Part shown: one piece after another, positions 8,065 through 15,631 of the stretch
Layout: each line of letters starts with the position of its first letter
Position numbering within the stretch: the stretch's first letter is position 1
Assembly (NCBI RefSeq): GCF_002763455.1
Contig: NZ_NIXK01000007.1
Coordinates: forward strand, 62,001-126,000
Direction: 5' to 3'
DNA length: 64,000 bases
DNA from: Lentibacillus sediminis
GTDB lineage: Bacteria; Bacillota; Bacilli; Bacillales; Amphibacillaceae
Translations under genes and position numbers: made by a program
Notes under the pieces: generated by a model
The model's input: only the letters and a program-made list of their open reading frames with translations
Told to the model about the DNA's origin: nothing
The model's database searches: none

Positions 8065-8946
8065 CTAGAGATCCAGACCTTTAATCTCTTGAATATCACC
8101 CTCAGGTGGCTGTGATGCATCTTCTTCATAGAATTGAATGGCCAAGTCCGACAACGTACCATCTTCACGCATTTCATTCAATGTCTGGTTGATTTCCTCC
8201 GTCAGACTGTCCGCACCTTTAGGGATGACGATAGCATTTTCTGTTGGACGAAAACGCAAATCTGGATGCAGATGAATATCAAACTCAGGAAACTCGGCAA
8301 TCCCAAATTTCTGTAGATAATAATCATTGATTACAACGTCTGTGCGCCCATTATGTACATCGCGCAGATAGGCTTCATTGGGGGCATTTCCATAGGTTAC
8401 CACTTCGGCGCCATAATGTTCGGCGATCTGACTGTAGACCGTGGTCGCACCGCCACCTGCTTTCTTACCTTCCAAATCTTCCAAGGACTCAATGCCTGAA
8501 TTATCTTCTTCCCGAACCACCATCGTAGTGTACGAGTATTTGTAAGGCTCACTGAAGTTAAAGGCTTCGGAACGATCCTCTGTAGGTTCAATATCATTGA
8601 TTGCTACATCAATTCTCCCACTCTGAACAGCTGGAAGCATGCTGTCTATACCCATAATTTCAAAAGAGATGTCCAGTCCAAGCCGATTCGCTACCTCTCG
8701 AATCACCTCCACATTATGACCAGTCAGGTTGTCCAGATTCCCTTCCTCCCCCTCATAATACGATGCAGGGAATAGTGTACCAGAAGTCCCTACAACAAGC
8801 TTACCTGCTTCCTGAATTTCTGCCCACTTCCCGTCATCTGTACTACTATTTTCATCGCCATTTGTTTCTTCACTGCCGGAGTTCCCACATGCAGCTAAAA
8901 AAAATGAAGAAACTAGCAAAACAAGGAATAACTTAACACTTCTCAA
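8065..8946 (-). CDS. Amino-acid ABC transporter substrate-binding lipoprotein (SBP_bac_3)
   Basis: 293 residues. A lipoprotein signal peptide with lipobox LAAC (Cys20) anchors it to the outer face of the membrane. After a low-complexity acidic linker (about 22-40) comes a type-3 periplasmic binding domain: GKLVVGTSGTLFPASYYEG, LTGHNVEVIREVANRLGLD, SGRIDVAINDIEPTEDRSE and INQTLNEMREDGTLSDL, as in cystine and polar amino-acid binding proteins (TcyA/TcyJ group). The permease and ATPase that it would serve are not in the window, so it is an orphan. It ends convergently against the exporter operon. Confidence 0.85.
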   Translation of the reverse strand: MRSVKLFLVLLVSSFFLAACGNSGSEETNGDENSSTDDGKWAEIQEAGKLVVGTSGTLFPASYYEGEEGNLDNLTGHNVEVIREVANRLGLDISFEIMGIDSMLPAVQSGRIDVAINDIEPTEDRSEAFNFSEPYKYSYTTMVVREEDNSGIESLEDLEGKKAGGGATTVYSQIAEHYGAEVVTYGNAPNEAYLRDVHNGRTDVVINDYYLQKFGIAEFPEFDIHLHPDLRFRPTENAIVIPKGADSLTEEINQTLNEMREDGTLSDLAIQFYEEDASQPPEGDIQEIKGLDL

Positions 8947-9184
8947 TCCTATACACCCCTTCGCGGAAAACTGTTATATTAAATATACAAAATTTATTGT
9001 AACAGTTATTCCTCTACTTGGCAAAATAGGCGTTCTGTTTTTTTAACACATAAGGTTATCTTTTAATCGGTCGGACAATACACTGCCATTTAGAAACCTT
9101 GGGAATCTTGCTAAAGGAGTTCCTCTAAAATGGGTGATTTTAGGGCATTCACTCTTTAGTATGGATGTCGATAATCGGTGTTAG
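8947..9184. other. Intergenic region
   Basis: Contains the upstream region of the binding-protein gene (minus strand) and the end of the oxidoreductase gene. I see no gene or strong hairpin. Confidence 0.4.
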
Positions 9185-9805
9185 TTAATACGCAATTCCC
9201 ACACGAGTTTGGATAAAATCTTTATTATGGCATTGTGAATAGGCAAAAGCAGCCGTATCCCCCACCGAGATCCGTTTTCCGCCTGCAGGAAGTACATTTC
9301 TTTCAACACGGTAATTTCCTTCTGCTTCCCCATCCGGCAAATAAGTTGGGCAAACAACGGTCCATTCTAAATTGGAATCCTTCAAATATTGATAGGCAGC
9401 TAAGTGGTCTTTAGCAGATTTCGTCGTTCTTCGTTTTGATTCGCCTGATTCAAAACGAAACATGCCGTCTTGTGTGCGACTGTTTAGAATCCCGGCTGTA
9501 CCGATCGTAATAATCCTTGAAAGTTTATGCTTTTCCATTGCCTGAAGAATAAACGGTATACTTCGTGAAAGTGTATTGTTTTTGTCTGTACCTAATGCAC
9601 TAATCACGATGTCCGCAGATGCCATGGCATGTGAAATATCATTTTGATTTAAAACGTTTCCTTGAAAGACAGTTAAATTTGGAGAGTTAAGATTTAATTT
9701 TTCTGGAGTGCGAGCAAAGGCGATTACACTATGTTGGTCGCCCAATGCCCTTTGTACGGTCATTTGCCCAACTCTGCCGGTAGCGCCTAGTACGAGAATG
9801 TTCAT
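9185..9805 (-). CDS. NAD(P)-binding oxidoreductase, atypical SDR/NmrA-like (YwnB type)
   Basis: 206 residues. The N-terminus is a Rossmann nucleotide-binding fold, MNILVLGATGRVGQ (GxxGxxG), followed by ASADIVISALGTD and an IITIGTAGILNS strand. C-terminal features (LEWTVVCPTYLPDG) match the atypical short-chain dehydrogenases of the NAD(P)-binding YwnB/NmrA group, which lack a YxxxK active site and act as NAD(P) sensors or flavin/biliverdin-type reductases. The ATG at 9805 follows GGGGACG. It lies 21 bp downstream of a decayed SRPBCC gene, with which it may once have been co-transcribed. Substrate unknown. Confidence 0.8.
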   Translation of the reverse strand: MNILVLGATGRVGQMTVQRALGDQHSVIAFARTPEKLNLNSPNLTVFQGNVLNQNDISHAMASADIVISALGTDKNNTLSRSIPFILQAMEKHKLSRIITIGTAGILNSRTQDGMFRFESGESKRRTTKSAKDHLAAYQYLKDSNLEWTVVCPTYLPDGEAEGNYRVERNVLPAGGKRISVGDTAAFAYSQCHNKDFIQTRVGIAY

Positions 9806-9826
9806 TTTGTGTTTCGTCCCCTGTCT

Positions 9827-10298
9827 CTAATAATTAAGTGCCAGTTGTCCAAACAGCTCATCCAATTTATTGCGTCTGAAAGAGAAAATATCTTGCAGCT
9901 TTTTTTCAATGTTTAATTTGTGAGCCGTTCTTCCTAACCAGGAAAATGGCAGCGCATAGTGGACAATATCCGTCATTTCTATTCCTCTTCCTGTTTCTTT
10001 AAAAATATGTTGATGGTTCCAAAAACGATAAGGGTCAAACCGCTGTTCATCCACAAAGACCTCATATTCTTCAGGTGAGTAATTTCCGTCACTCAATTGA
10101 CTGAGATCGCCAGTATCGGTTGCAAACGCTAAGTTGCGATCATTCAAGGATACATCTTTTCCGGCAAGAAACCAGTAACTTGAAACTTCATCCACGATGG
10201 CGTTATGTCTGCCAATTTGCTTGCATCTGAAAAGAAATGCCAAGCTCTTCTAACGATATCGGAAGTTGTTGGGTTGATTGTAAGACATATATTTTCAT
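9827..10298 (-). pseudogene. SRPBCC-family (START-like) ligand-binding protein, decayed
   Basis: The intact start is ATG at 10298 with GAGGGG upstream: MKIYVLQSTQQLPISLEE. The reading then must shift to another frame (AWHFFSDASKLADITPSWMK, then FLPEKMYP). The expected continuation GMIAT..PILAI..N.VTEITH is present but with stop codons where Gly, Tyr and Trp codons are expected (TGA, TAG, TGA). A last shift leads to the well-preserved C-terminus VDEQRFDPYRFWNHQH, TDIVHYALPF and RRNKLDELFG. Three nonsense codons plus at least two frameshifts make this a clear pseudogene of a ~155-residue SRPBCC protein. Confidence 0.8.
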
Positions 10299-10472
10299 CG
10301 CTTTGTCCCCTCAACTTGTTCATTAATATCAGTATATAAAATGATGCACTATTAAACAAGAAAGGGGGTTCCCCTCCATACTCGCTGGAAGTGAATAATT
10401 CCTGTATGAAAGAAGAGAAAGTGGGCAACATGGTTATCGTATTAAGCATTTTTAAAGGAGCAGAAGGAGTTA

Positions 10473-10817
10473 ATGAAATATACAACGGCACTTTTAACTA
10501 AATTCATCATGCATATCGCAGTATTATGGTTTGTATTATCCGTATCTTTTGGATTGTCTTTTCGTGATGTATTATCAATAAGTTTGATCATAACAATTAT
10601 TATGTTTTCCATGGACGTGTTTGTACTCCCAAAAGTTGAAAGTACAGTGGCCTTAATAATGGATGCAGCATTTACTTTCATTGGAATCTGTTTATTGGGG
10701 GAGAGTGTTACTTTAATAGAAATAGCTGCGTTTATTTCAACGGTCTTCATAACGACTGGAGAGTTGTTTTTCCACCGTTACCTTCGTTTTGTTTATCGTT
10801 ATCAATATCGTTTTTGA
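10473..10817 (+). CDS. DUF2512 membrane protein (YndM-like)
   Basis: 114 residues with four hydrophobic segments (LTKFIMHIAVLWFVLSVSF, VLSISLIITIIMFSMDVFVL, STVALIMDAAFTFIGICLLG and ALIEIAAFISTVFITTGE-like stretch) and the DUF2512 landmarks D..VLP and GE..FHRYL near the C-terminus. This family of small integral membrane proteins is widespread in spore-forming bacilli; function unknown. AGAAGGAG lies 6 bases before the ATG. It stands alone between a pseudogene and the c-di-GMP genes. Confidence 0.8.
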   Translation: MKYTTALLTKFIMHIAVLWFVLSVSFGLSFRDVLSISLIITIIMFSMDVFVLPKVESTVALIMDAAFTFIGICLLGESVTLIEIAAFISTVFITTGELFFHRYLRFVYRYQYRF

Positions 10818-10980
10818 TTAGATACAGTCAGGGGACCAGAGGCAGTATCTTGTGAACTGGCCAAGTATTACATGGCTCTCGGTCTAGCCTTTCCTGGATT
10901 CGAGATAAATGAGTTTGTTCATTACGTCCATCAAAGTGCTACGCTACAAGTCAGTGCCCCTTACCCGTCCACTTTCGTGT

Positions 10981-11655
10981 CTAACTTGAACTATGAACGC
11001 TGTCGTGCTTATGTTTACCAAGCGGGGAGAGCTTCATGCTGATCAACAATCCTTCCCGGTTTGACAGTTCGGTTAAATAGTCTGTCAAGGCACGCTTCTG
11101 CCATTGGTCGACAGACTTACGGTGATAATCAATCGCGTGCGAAGCGAGAAAACCGGCAGCAAGGGTTAACAAGTTCACTACTATCACCGTCGTAAGCATG
11201 GACAGGTTATCGATGGTCTGTATTGAAATCATGGCACTTGCAGTCACCGCTGCTATGTAAAGAACACCGGCAATAGCATTCATGAGAATAGAACCTGAAA
11301 GCGCGAATAAAATCAAAAGAACTTCACCGAAATAAAAGAGCTGACTCGATAACCCTCCCGAGAAAAACATCGCCCCTGACCACCACACGAAGCTGCCAAC
11401 CAAATAATAACATAAGCCATTTGTTTTGCTATATTGAAGTGCACTTTTGATGAACCAGATGCCCATCACGACGTAGATGCCCCAGAGAATCATGACACTT
11501 AACGAAAAATCTACAAGGTAGTAGCTGTCCAATATGAGCAAGAGACCAAATAGGGTATAAATGGTATATAACAGAACCACCTGTTTACGGGTCTCGAACA
11601 ATTTAAGCATATAAGAAATTCCAGGAGCTTTAAGTTTAAGTTTTGATATCATCAT
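10981..11655 (-). pseudogene. Membrane diguanylate cyclase truncated inside the GGDEF domain
   Basis: 224 residues. Five or six membrane segments occupy about 25-180. The cytoplasmic part begins as a GGDEF domain (QWQKRALTDYLTELSNREGL, matching the D.LTgL.NR start) but about 20 residues later the frame runs into unrelated sequence and stops. The GGDEF catalytic loop and about 140 residues are missing, so no diguanylate cyclase activity is expected. Its start overlaps the end of the EAL gene by 20 bp, so it is translated with an intact phosphodiesterase. It could still act as a membrane anchor or sensor, which is speculative. Confidence 0.7.
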
Positions 11656-12688
11656 TTAATGTAATACGCTCAACTGGATTTTCCTGAGGCTTTGCAAAAT
11701 AGTACCCTTGGAATAATTCATATCCTATATCAGTCAAAAAAGTCAGGTCTTCCGGTCGTTCGATCCCCTCGGCTAACGGACGTGAGCCAATATTTCTTGC
11801 CATTTCCAACACCGATTTTGCAACAGATTGTTTTTCCGGGTCGGTACTGACACCGTCAACGTATTCACGTGCTAATTTGACATAATGTGGCTTCAAATCA
11901 TTTAACTTTTTTAGATCATTTACCCCGGTACCGACATCATCAAGCGCGTATTTAAAACCATGCGCCTGATAATAGCGCAAGATTGATTTCAAGTGTTCAA
12001 TATCTTTGACTTCGTCTGTCTCAACCACTTCAAAGACGATTTGCTCCGGCTTCATATTCAATTGTTTAATTAATTTGAATGTAGTCGCAAGGCAATGTTC
12101 AGGCACATAAATCGCCGTTGGAATGAAGTTGATAAAAATAAGCTTATCGGTGGCAGGTTGCGCATTTTTCACGGATTCAAGACGACAGACCCTGTCAAGC
12201 GCAAACAACCGGTTGCGGACTCTGGCAGCTTCAAACATTTTAAAAGGAGGAATAAGAGTCCCTGTTTCATCTATCCCCCTTGATAGCAGTTCATGTCCAA
12301 TGACCTCGACATTTTGATTTTTAACCGTCACAATCGGCTGATAATGTGTTTTTATAGCCCGCTGCTTAATCAAATCGTCAATCCAACTGGCCTGCTTCTC
12401 CAATTGGAATGTGGCGATGGGTCTCATATCTTCCATATCCTTCTGTGGTTCCGTTCGCTTCGAACCAACAGCCAATACCTTTTCGGCATCCATATGCGCT
12501 TCCAAATAATCCAGTAAATCAAAGAATACGGTTTCTTCCGCCCAGTAAAGCTTGTCCTCCACAACTGTCCACTGATCCTCCGGGAAAGACCTGAAGTACT
12601 TCTCCAACTGTCCTATAGATTGTTCATCTTTAAAATAAATAGAATACCCCCGGTGCTGCGGCATACAGATGTCACATCCATTTCGCAT
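11636..12688 (-). CDS. EAL-domain c-di-GMP phosphodiesterase
   Basis: 350 residues, soluble. Residues 1-85 form an N-terminal region with a CDIC pair (Cys5, Cys8) that could bind metal. The EAL domain covers about 105-345. Catalytic positions appear complete: Glu133 in HELLSRG (EAL reads ELL), Asn187 in INFIPT, Glu220, Asp250-Asp251 in LDDVGTG, Lys271 and Glu307 in AEGIE, so it should cleave c-di-GMP to pGpG. The C-terminal GYYFAKP is also typical. It precedes and overlaps a gene for a membrane protein with a truncated GGDEF domain, so the pair was once a synthesis/degradation module of which only the degrading half is intact. Confidence 0.88.
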   Translation of the reverse strand: MRNGCDICMPQHRGYSIYFKDEQSIGQLEKYFRSFPEDQWTVVEDKLYWAEETVFFDLLDYLEAHMDAEKVLAVGSKRTEPQKDMEDMRPIATFQLEKQASWIDDLIKQRAIKTHYQPIVTVKNQNVEVIGHELLSRGIDETGTLIPPFKMFEAARVRNRLFALDRVCRLESVKNAQPATDKLIFINFIPTAIYVPEHCLATTFKLIKQLNMKPEQIVFEVVETDEVKDIEHLKSILRYYQAHGFKYALDDVGTGVNDLKKLNDLKPHYVKLAREYVDGVSTDPEKQSVAKSVLEMARNIGSRPLAEGIERPEDLTFLTDIGYELFQGYYFAKPQENPVERITLNDDIKT

Positions 12689-12941
12689 AAAACCCCTCCT
12701 TCATTAACCATATTATCGGCAATTTAAACTGGTTCTTTAGTTGTGGTTCGAAAGTTATAGTTTTAAAGGAGGGAACCACAACACCTCATAGTAAGATAGC
12801 TAAACCGGTTAGGACAGGTTTCCCTAAATATAAAAACTGCAGCGAAACTGGAGGATGCGTAGCACAATTAATAGGAAGAAAGTTTGGGAGAAATGGAGTA
12901 GTATCCATTATGATATGCGCTTAAGTCTTCGGAATTCGTGC

Positions 12942-13316
12942 TTACAAACATATTCCCTTTTCTCGAAGGTTTTCGATGCATTCCTGTAGATATTTCTCAT
13001 CATGCTCAGGGTAAATCGGATGGTCAGGATGATCATTTGTTTTATTAAAATCCTGTTCAAGGAAGGGCGGACAAGATTTTCCCCGGTAATAGGGTTCTTC
13101 CCATTGTGCGTCAGGACAGTATCCTCTTCGTTTCATTTCATTCATCACTTTTATATGGTACAAATAGAGCATATATGGTGAATGATGGAAGACATAATTA
13201 ACCGTCGCATGCTGTTTACCCCAGCCATTCCCTCGCAGTGCACAGCATTCGCGGTGCTGCCCCAACAACTGTTGACGTGGTAATTTGGTAAGAAGTTGTT
13301 CATGCCACAATCGCAT
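12942..13316 (-). CDS. Pyrimidine dimer DNA glycosylase/endonuclease V family protein (TIGR02328)
   Basis: 124 residues. The N-terminus MRLWHEQLLTKLPRQQLLGQ, then HRECCALRGNGWGKQHATVN, is the signature of the small DUF/TIGR02328 family related to phage T4 endonuclease V, which excises UV-induced pyrimidine dimers and nicks the abasic site. A HATVNYVF...Y.LY.YH..VM.EM..RGY block follows. The ATG shares one base with the stop codon of the upstream TetR gene (TAATG), so the two are translationally coupled. Enzymatic function is inferred from family naming; no catalytic residue was verified here. Confidence 0.75.
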   Translation of the reverse strand: MRLWHEQLLTKLPRQQLLGQHRECCALRGNGWGKQHATVNYVFHHSPYMLYLYHIKVMNEMKRRGYCPDAQWEEPYYRGKSCPPFLEQDFNKTNDHPDHPIYPEHDEKYLQECIENLREKGICL

Positions 13317-13945
13317 TATTTTTCCTCCATCTCATTACTTGGACTGATCCCCTGCCATAACAGGCCCACAATCTCTTCAGCCAATTTGTCTGTATCGGAA
13401 AATATCTTTTCCTCCACATTGCCCATCCTCAATAAAGATAAATAGGCATGAACGGCAAAAACTGGTTGGTCACCACGTATTTCCCCCCGTTCCATAGCGT
13501 CGGCAAAAGCATATTCCAACGCTTGATGCATATCCATTTTTGCCTGCTGTATTCTTTGTTGCTGGTCAGGAGTTAATGCATTATTCATTCCTTTTGTTGA
13601 TCCATTGGTGTTCACATCAGTGGTAGCTTTTAAATGTGCTTTTGTAATGTTTACAAGTCGTTCTTTTAAGGGGAGTTTCTCTTTCAACATGCTGTTCATC
13701 TTTTCACGAATGCGAATCATCATCTGTACTATTGCTTCGGTATACAACTCCGCTTTACTGGCATAGTAATAATAAATAGTCGCTTTAGTTACATTACACG
13801 CTTTTGCGACGTCATCAACAGAAATATTTGGGTACCCTTTTTCCACGAAAAGACGAGAAGCTGTCTGAACAATAAGTTCTTCTGTTGGCTTTGTTTGGTC
13901 GCTTGTACGGGGTCTTCCCAGCGGACGTTGATTTCTCTTTTTCAA
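13316..13945 (-). CDS. TetR/AcrR-family transcriptional regulator
   Basis: 209 residues. A basic N-terminus (KKRNQRPLGRPRTSDQTK) precedes the helix-turn-helix at about 22-70 (LIVQTASRLFVEKGYPNISV, DDVAKACNVTKATIYYYYAS). The C-terminal domain is helical and of ordinary size. Its stop overlaps the start of the pyrimidine-dimer glycosylase gene, so it probably autoregulates a two-gene operon. Inverted half-sites ATGGTTAC (13960-13967) and GTAACCAT (14021-14028) lie just upstream and could be part of its operator region. Confidence 0.85.
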   Translation of the reverse strand: MKKRNQRPLGRPRTSDQTKPTEELIVQTASRLFVEKGYPNISVDDVAKACNVTKATIYYYYASKAELYTEAIVQMMIRIREKMNSMLKEKLPLKERLVNITKAHLKATTDVNTNGSTKGMNNALTPDQQQRIQQAKMDMHQALEYAFADAMERGEIRGDQPVFAVHAYLSLLRMGNVEEKIFSDTDKLAEEIVGLLWQGISPSNEMEEK

Positions 13946-14267
13946 ATTGCTCGCTCCTTATGGTTACTAATAAGAAATTACATCATATTATACGCCTTCA
14001 TAATTAATTAACCAATACATGTAACCATATTCTTATGTCGAAATAGAATTTGGAACAATTTCGAAAAGATCCCTAAACCTAGAGGGAAATTAAAAAAATG
14101 GAGGAGGGTTGCAAATATAGTGTTGTGGTGTTGTGCTCAACATCAAAAATCTGTTGGCTAATTCTCCTTGTTCCATGAAAAAGCGAAGAGGAGAAGAACC
14201 TGACATCGTTTCCTGCCATGCGGGGAGATGAGGTTAAACTTTTGCTCTTCTCCTTATTGATTGAGAC
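13946..14267. other. Intergenic region with half-sites and a long hairpin
   Basis: Upstream of the TetR gene are inverted half-sites ATGGTTAC and GTAACCAT, 53 bp apart. Nearer to 14267 a two-part hairpin pairs AGGAGAAG (14190-14197) and ACCTGACATC with GATGAGGTT and CTCTTCTCCT (ending near 14253); it lies just after the HmoB-like gene's stop (minus strand) and may end its transcript. No gene is seen. Confidence 0.4.
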
Positions 14268-14726
14268 TTAGTTTTTTTCATTCTCACTTACATGGTAAAT
14301 TCGGTGATATGGCTTGCCCTTCAACACGCCTTCTTCCTGATCAATTCCGTTTTTCGTTCCACGATGCTTGTGGGCATGGGAATAAGCTGTGGAGTTTTGC
14401 CAGTTTCTGAATGAGTTCTTCGAATCCCACTGAAAAAGGATGACATAGGTGTTGCCGTTCATTAGTCTCATTACCCGAATAGCTCTAAACCCAATTTCAT
14501 TTTCTATTTTTCTCGGTCTATTCAAAAACCTTTCTTCAAATTTCATGTGACCCTCAAGTTTTACAGTTACGTAGTTTAAGACCACAAACCCATTTGATTC
14601 AAGAGCGCCAGATCTGTCAATAATTTGGTAGCTTTCGTTGCCTATTGTACAACTTTGCTCTTCTTCCTGAAGAGATAGTAATTCCGTGTCGTTTAATTCT
14701 TTAAGAAGTATTTTGATAATATCCAC
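14268..14726 (-). CDS. HmoB-like haem-degrading monooxygenase
   Basis: 152 residues. The C-terminal two-thirds (about 48-140) is an antibiotic-biosynthesis-monooxygenase (ABM) fold: FVVLNYVTVKLEGHMKFEER, IGFRAIRVMRLMNGNTYVIL and FQWDSKNSFRNWQNSTAYSH. This is the layout of Bacillus HmoB, which cleaves haem to release iron; the conserved Asn (LNYV), Trp and His of the family are present. The N-terminal 45 residues are the shorter, divergent half seen in HmoB. Translation seems to start at GTG (14726) after AAAGGAATAGAG. It lies next to the DUF1722 gene on the same strand. Confidence 0.75.
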   Translation of the reverse strand: MDIIKILLKELNDTELLSLQEEEQSCTIGNESYQIIDRSGALESNGFVVLNYVTVKLEGHMKFEERFLNRPRKIENEIGFRAIRVMRLMNGNTYVILFQWDSKNSFRNWQNSTAYSHAHKHRGTKNGIDQEEGVLKGKPYHRIYHVSENEKN

Positions 14727-14774
14727 CTCTATTCCTTTTACTATTGTATTGATCTATTAATTTAGTGCATTTAT

Positions 14775-15281
14775 TTACTGCGGAAGGAAAATCAGATGAT
14801 CTCCACACCATGCAAGTGAATAAGGATGATACCGCTGCCCTTGTTCATTTAACGAGACTGGAATTTCATTAAAACCTCTTCCCCTCTGAAGTGACCATAA
14901 ACGGCATGGTAACAAATAATCTATTTGGTAATGGAAAGTTTGTTTTTCCAATTCGGCTAAAGCCCGGGAAGGATTTCCCAAAATCATCGCATTCAAATCC
15001 TGCCTTTCCACTGAAGTAAATATCTTTTTGAAATAGCCCGCAACGTGAAACAACGCATTAGAAAGCTCAGGCAATTCTGCACTGGGTACCGAATGGGACA
15101 TGCTGTCGATTTCCTTTAGGCGCGCATGAGCAGTAACTAAATCACGTTTTTCCGGACGAAAAAGCTCCCGAATTTCACGATACTGTTGTTGGCTGCATGC
15201 TAACACAAAATATTTATTTGCTGCCCAAACAGATTCTGCAGCTCTTAAAATTATTTTTTCATTTTGGAGCTTCTTACACAT
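14775..15281 (-). CDS. DUF1722 (YbgA-like) protein
   Basis: 168 residues from the ATG at 15281. The pattern W.ANKYFVLACSQQQYREI...F near the start, then ALFHVAGYFKKIFTSVERQD and the C-terminal FHYQIDYLLPCRLW, matches DUF1722, found alone or fused to DUF523 and often near photolyase genes. No membrane segment, so cytoplasmic. Function not established. It is divergent from the carotenoid operon, with a 350-bp region between them. Confidence 0.7.
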   Translation of the reverse strand: MCKKLQNEKIILRAAESVWAANKYFVLACSQQQYREIRELFRPEKRDLVTAHARLKEIDSMSHSVPSAELPELSNALFHVAGYFKKIFTSVERQDLNAMILGNPSRALAELEKQTFHYQIDYLLPCRLWSLQRGRGFNEIPVSLNEQGQRYHPYSLAWCGDHLIFLPQ

Positions 15282-15631
15282 ACTGAACACTGCCTTTCAA
15301 GGATTGCGACATCAATTCAGCTATTTTTTGCATTTTTTATCATAAAACATATTCTGGTATATTATTATTATATATACTGGTTAGTTAGTTTTCAACAGAA
15401 AGAAATTTTGACGACAATACATCCAGAGAAGGATGACTATGGTGACATACTCTTTGAAGCATAAACCAACTATGCATAAAAACAAGTGCGTTATGCAAAT
15501 GTTAGATTAGACAATTGTTATATTTTGGTATACCATTGTTCTAAATAAAATTATACTCAATGGTATAGTTTTTATTTAGTTTGTGATTTGCCAACAAATG
15601 GATAAACTAACAAAAAACAGGAGCATTCCTT
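15282..15631. other. Divergent promoter region between DUF1722 and the carotenoid operon
   Basis: No gene is supported: a 66-codon plus frame in the left part lacks a ribosome site and known motifs. The region is AT-rich and carries the dyad at 15529-15567 close to the crtN start. A clear sigma-A or sigma-B promoter could not be assigned with confidence. Confidence 0.45.
15529..15567. promoter_or_regulatory. Inverted repeat upstream of crtN, candidate operator
   Basis: TATACCATTG (15529-15538) is repeated as CAATGGTATA (15558-15567), a perfect 10-bp dyad with a 19-bp AT-rich spacer that includes TATACT (15552-15557), a possible -10 box. It ends 64 bp before the crtN start. The two arms flanking a promoter-like spacer suggest control of pigment synthesis by a dimeric regulator that is not identified here. 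Confidence 0.5.
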
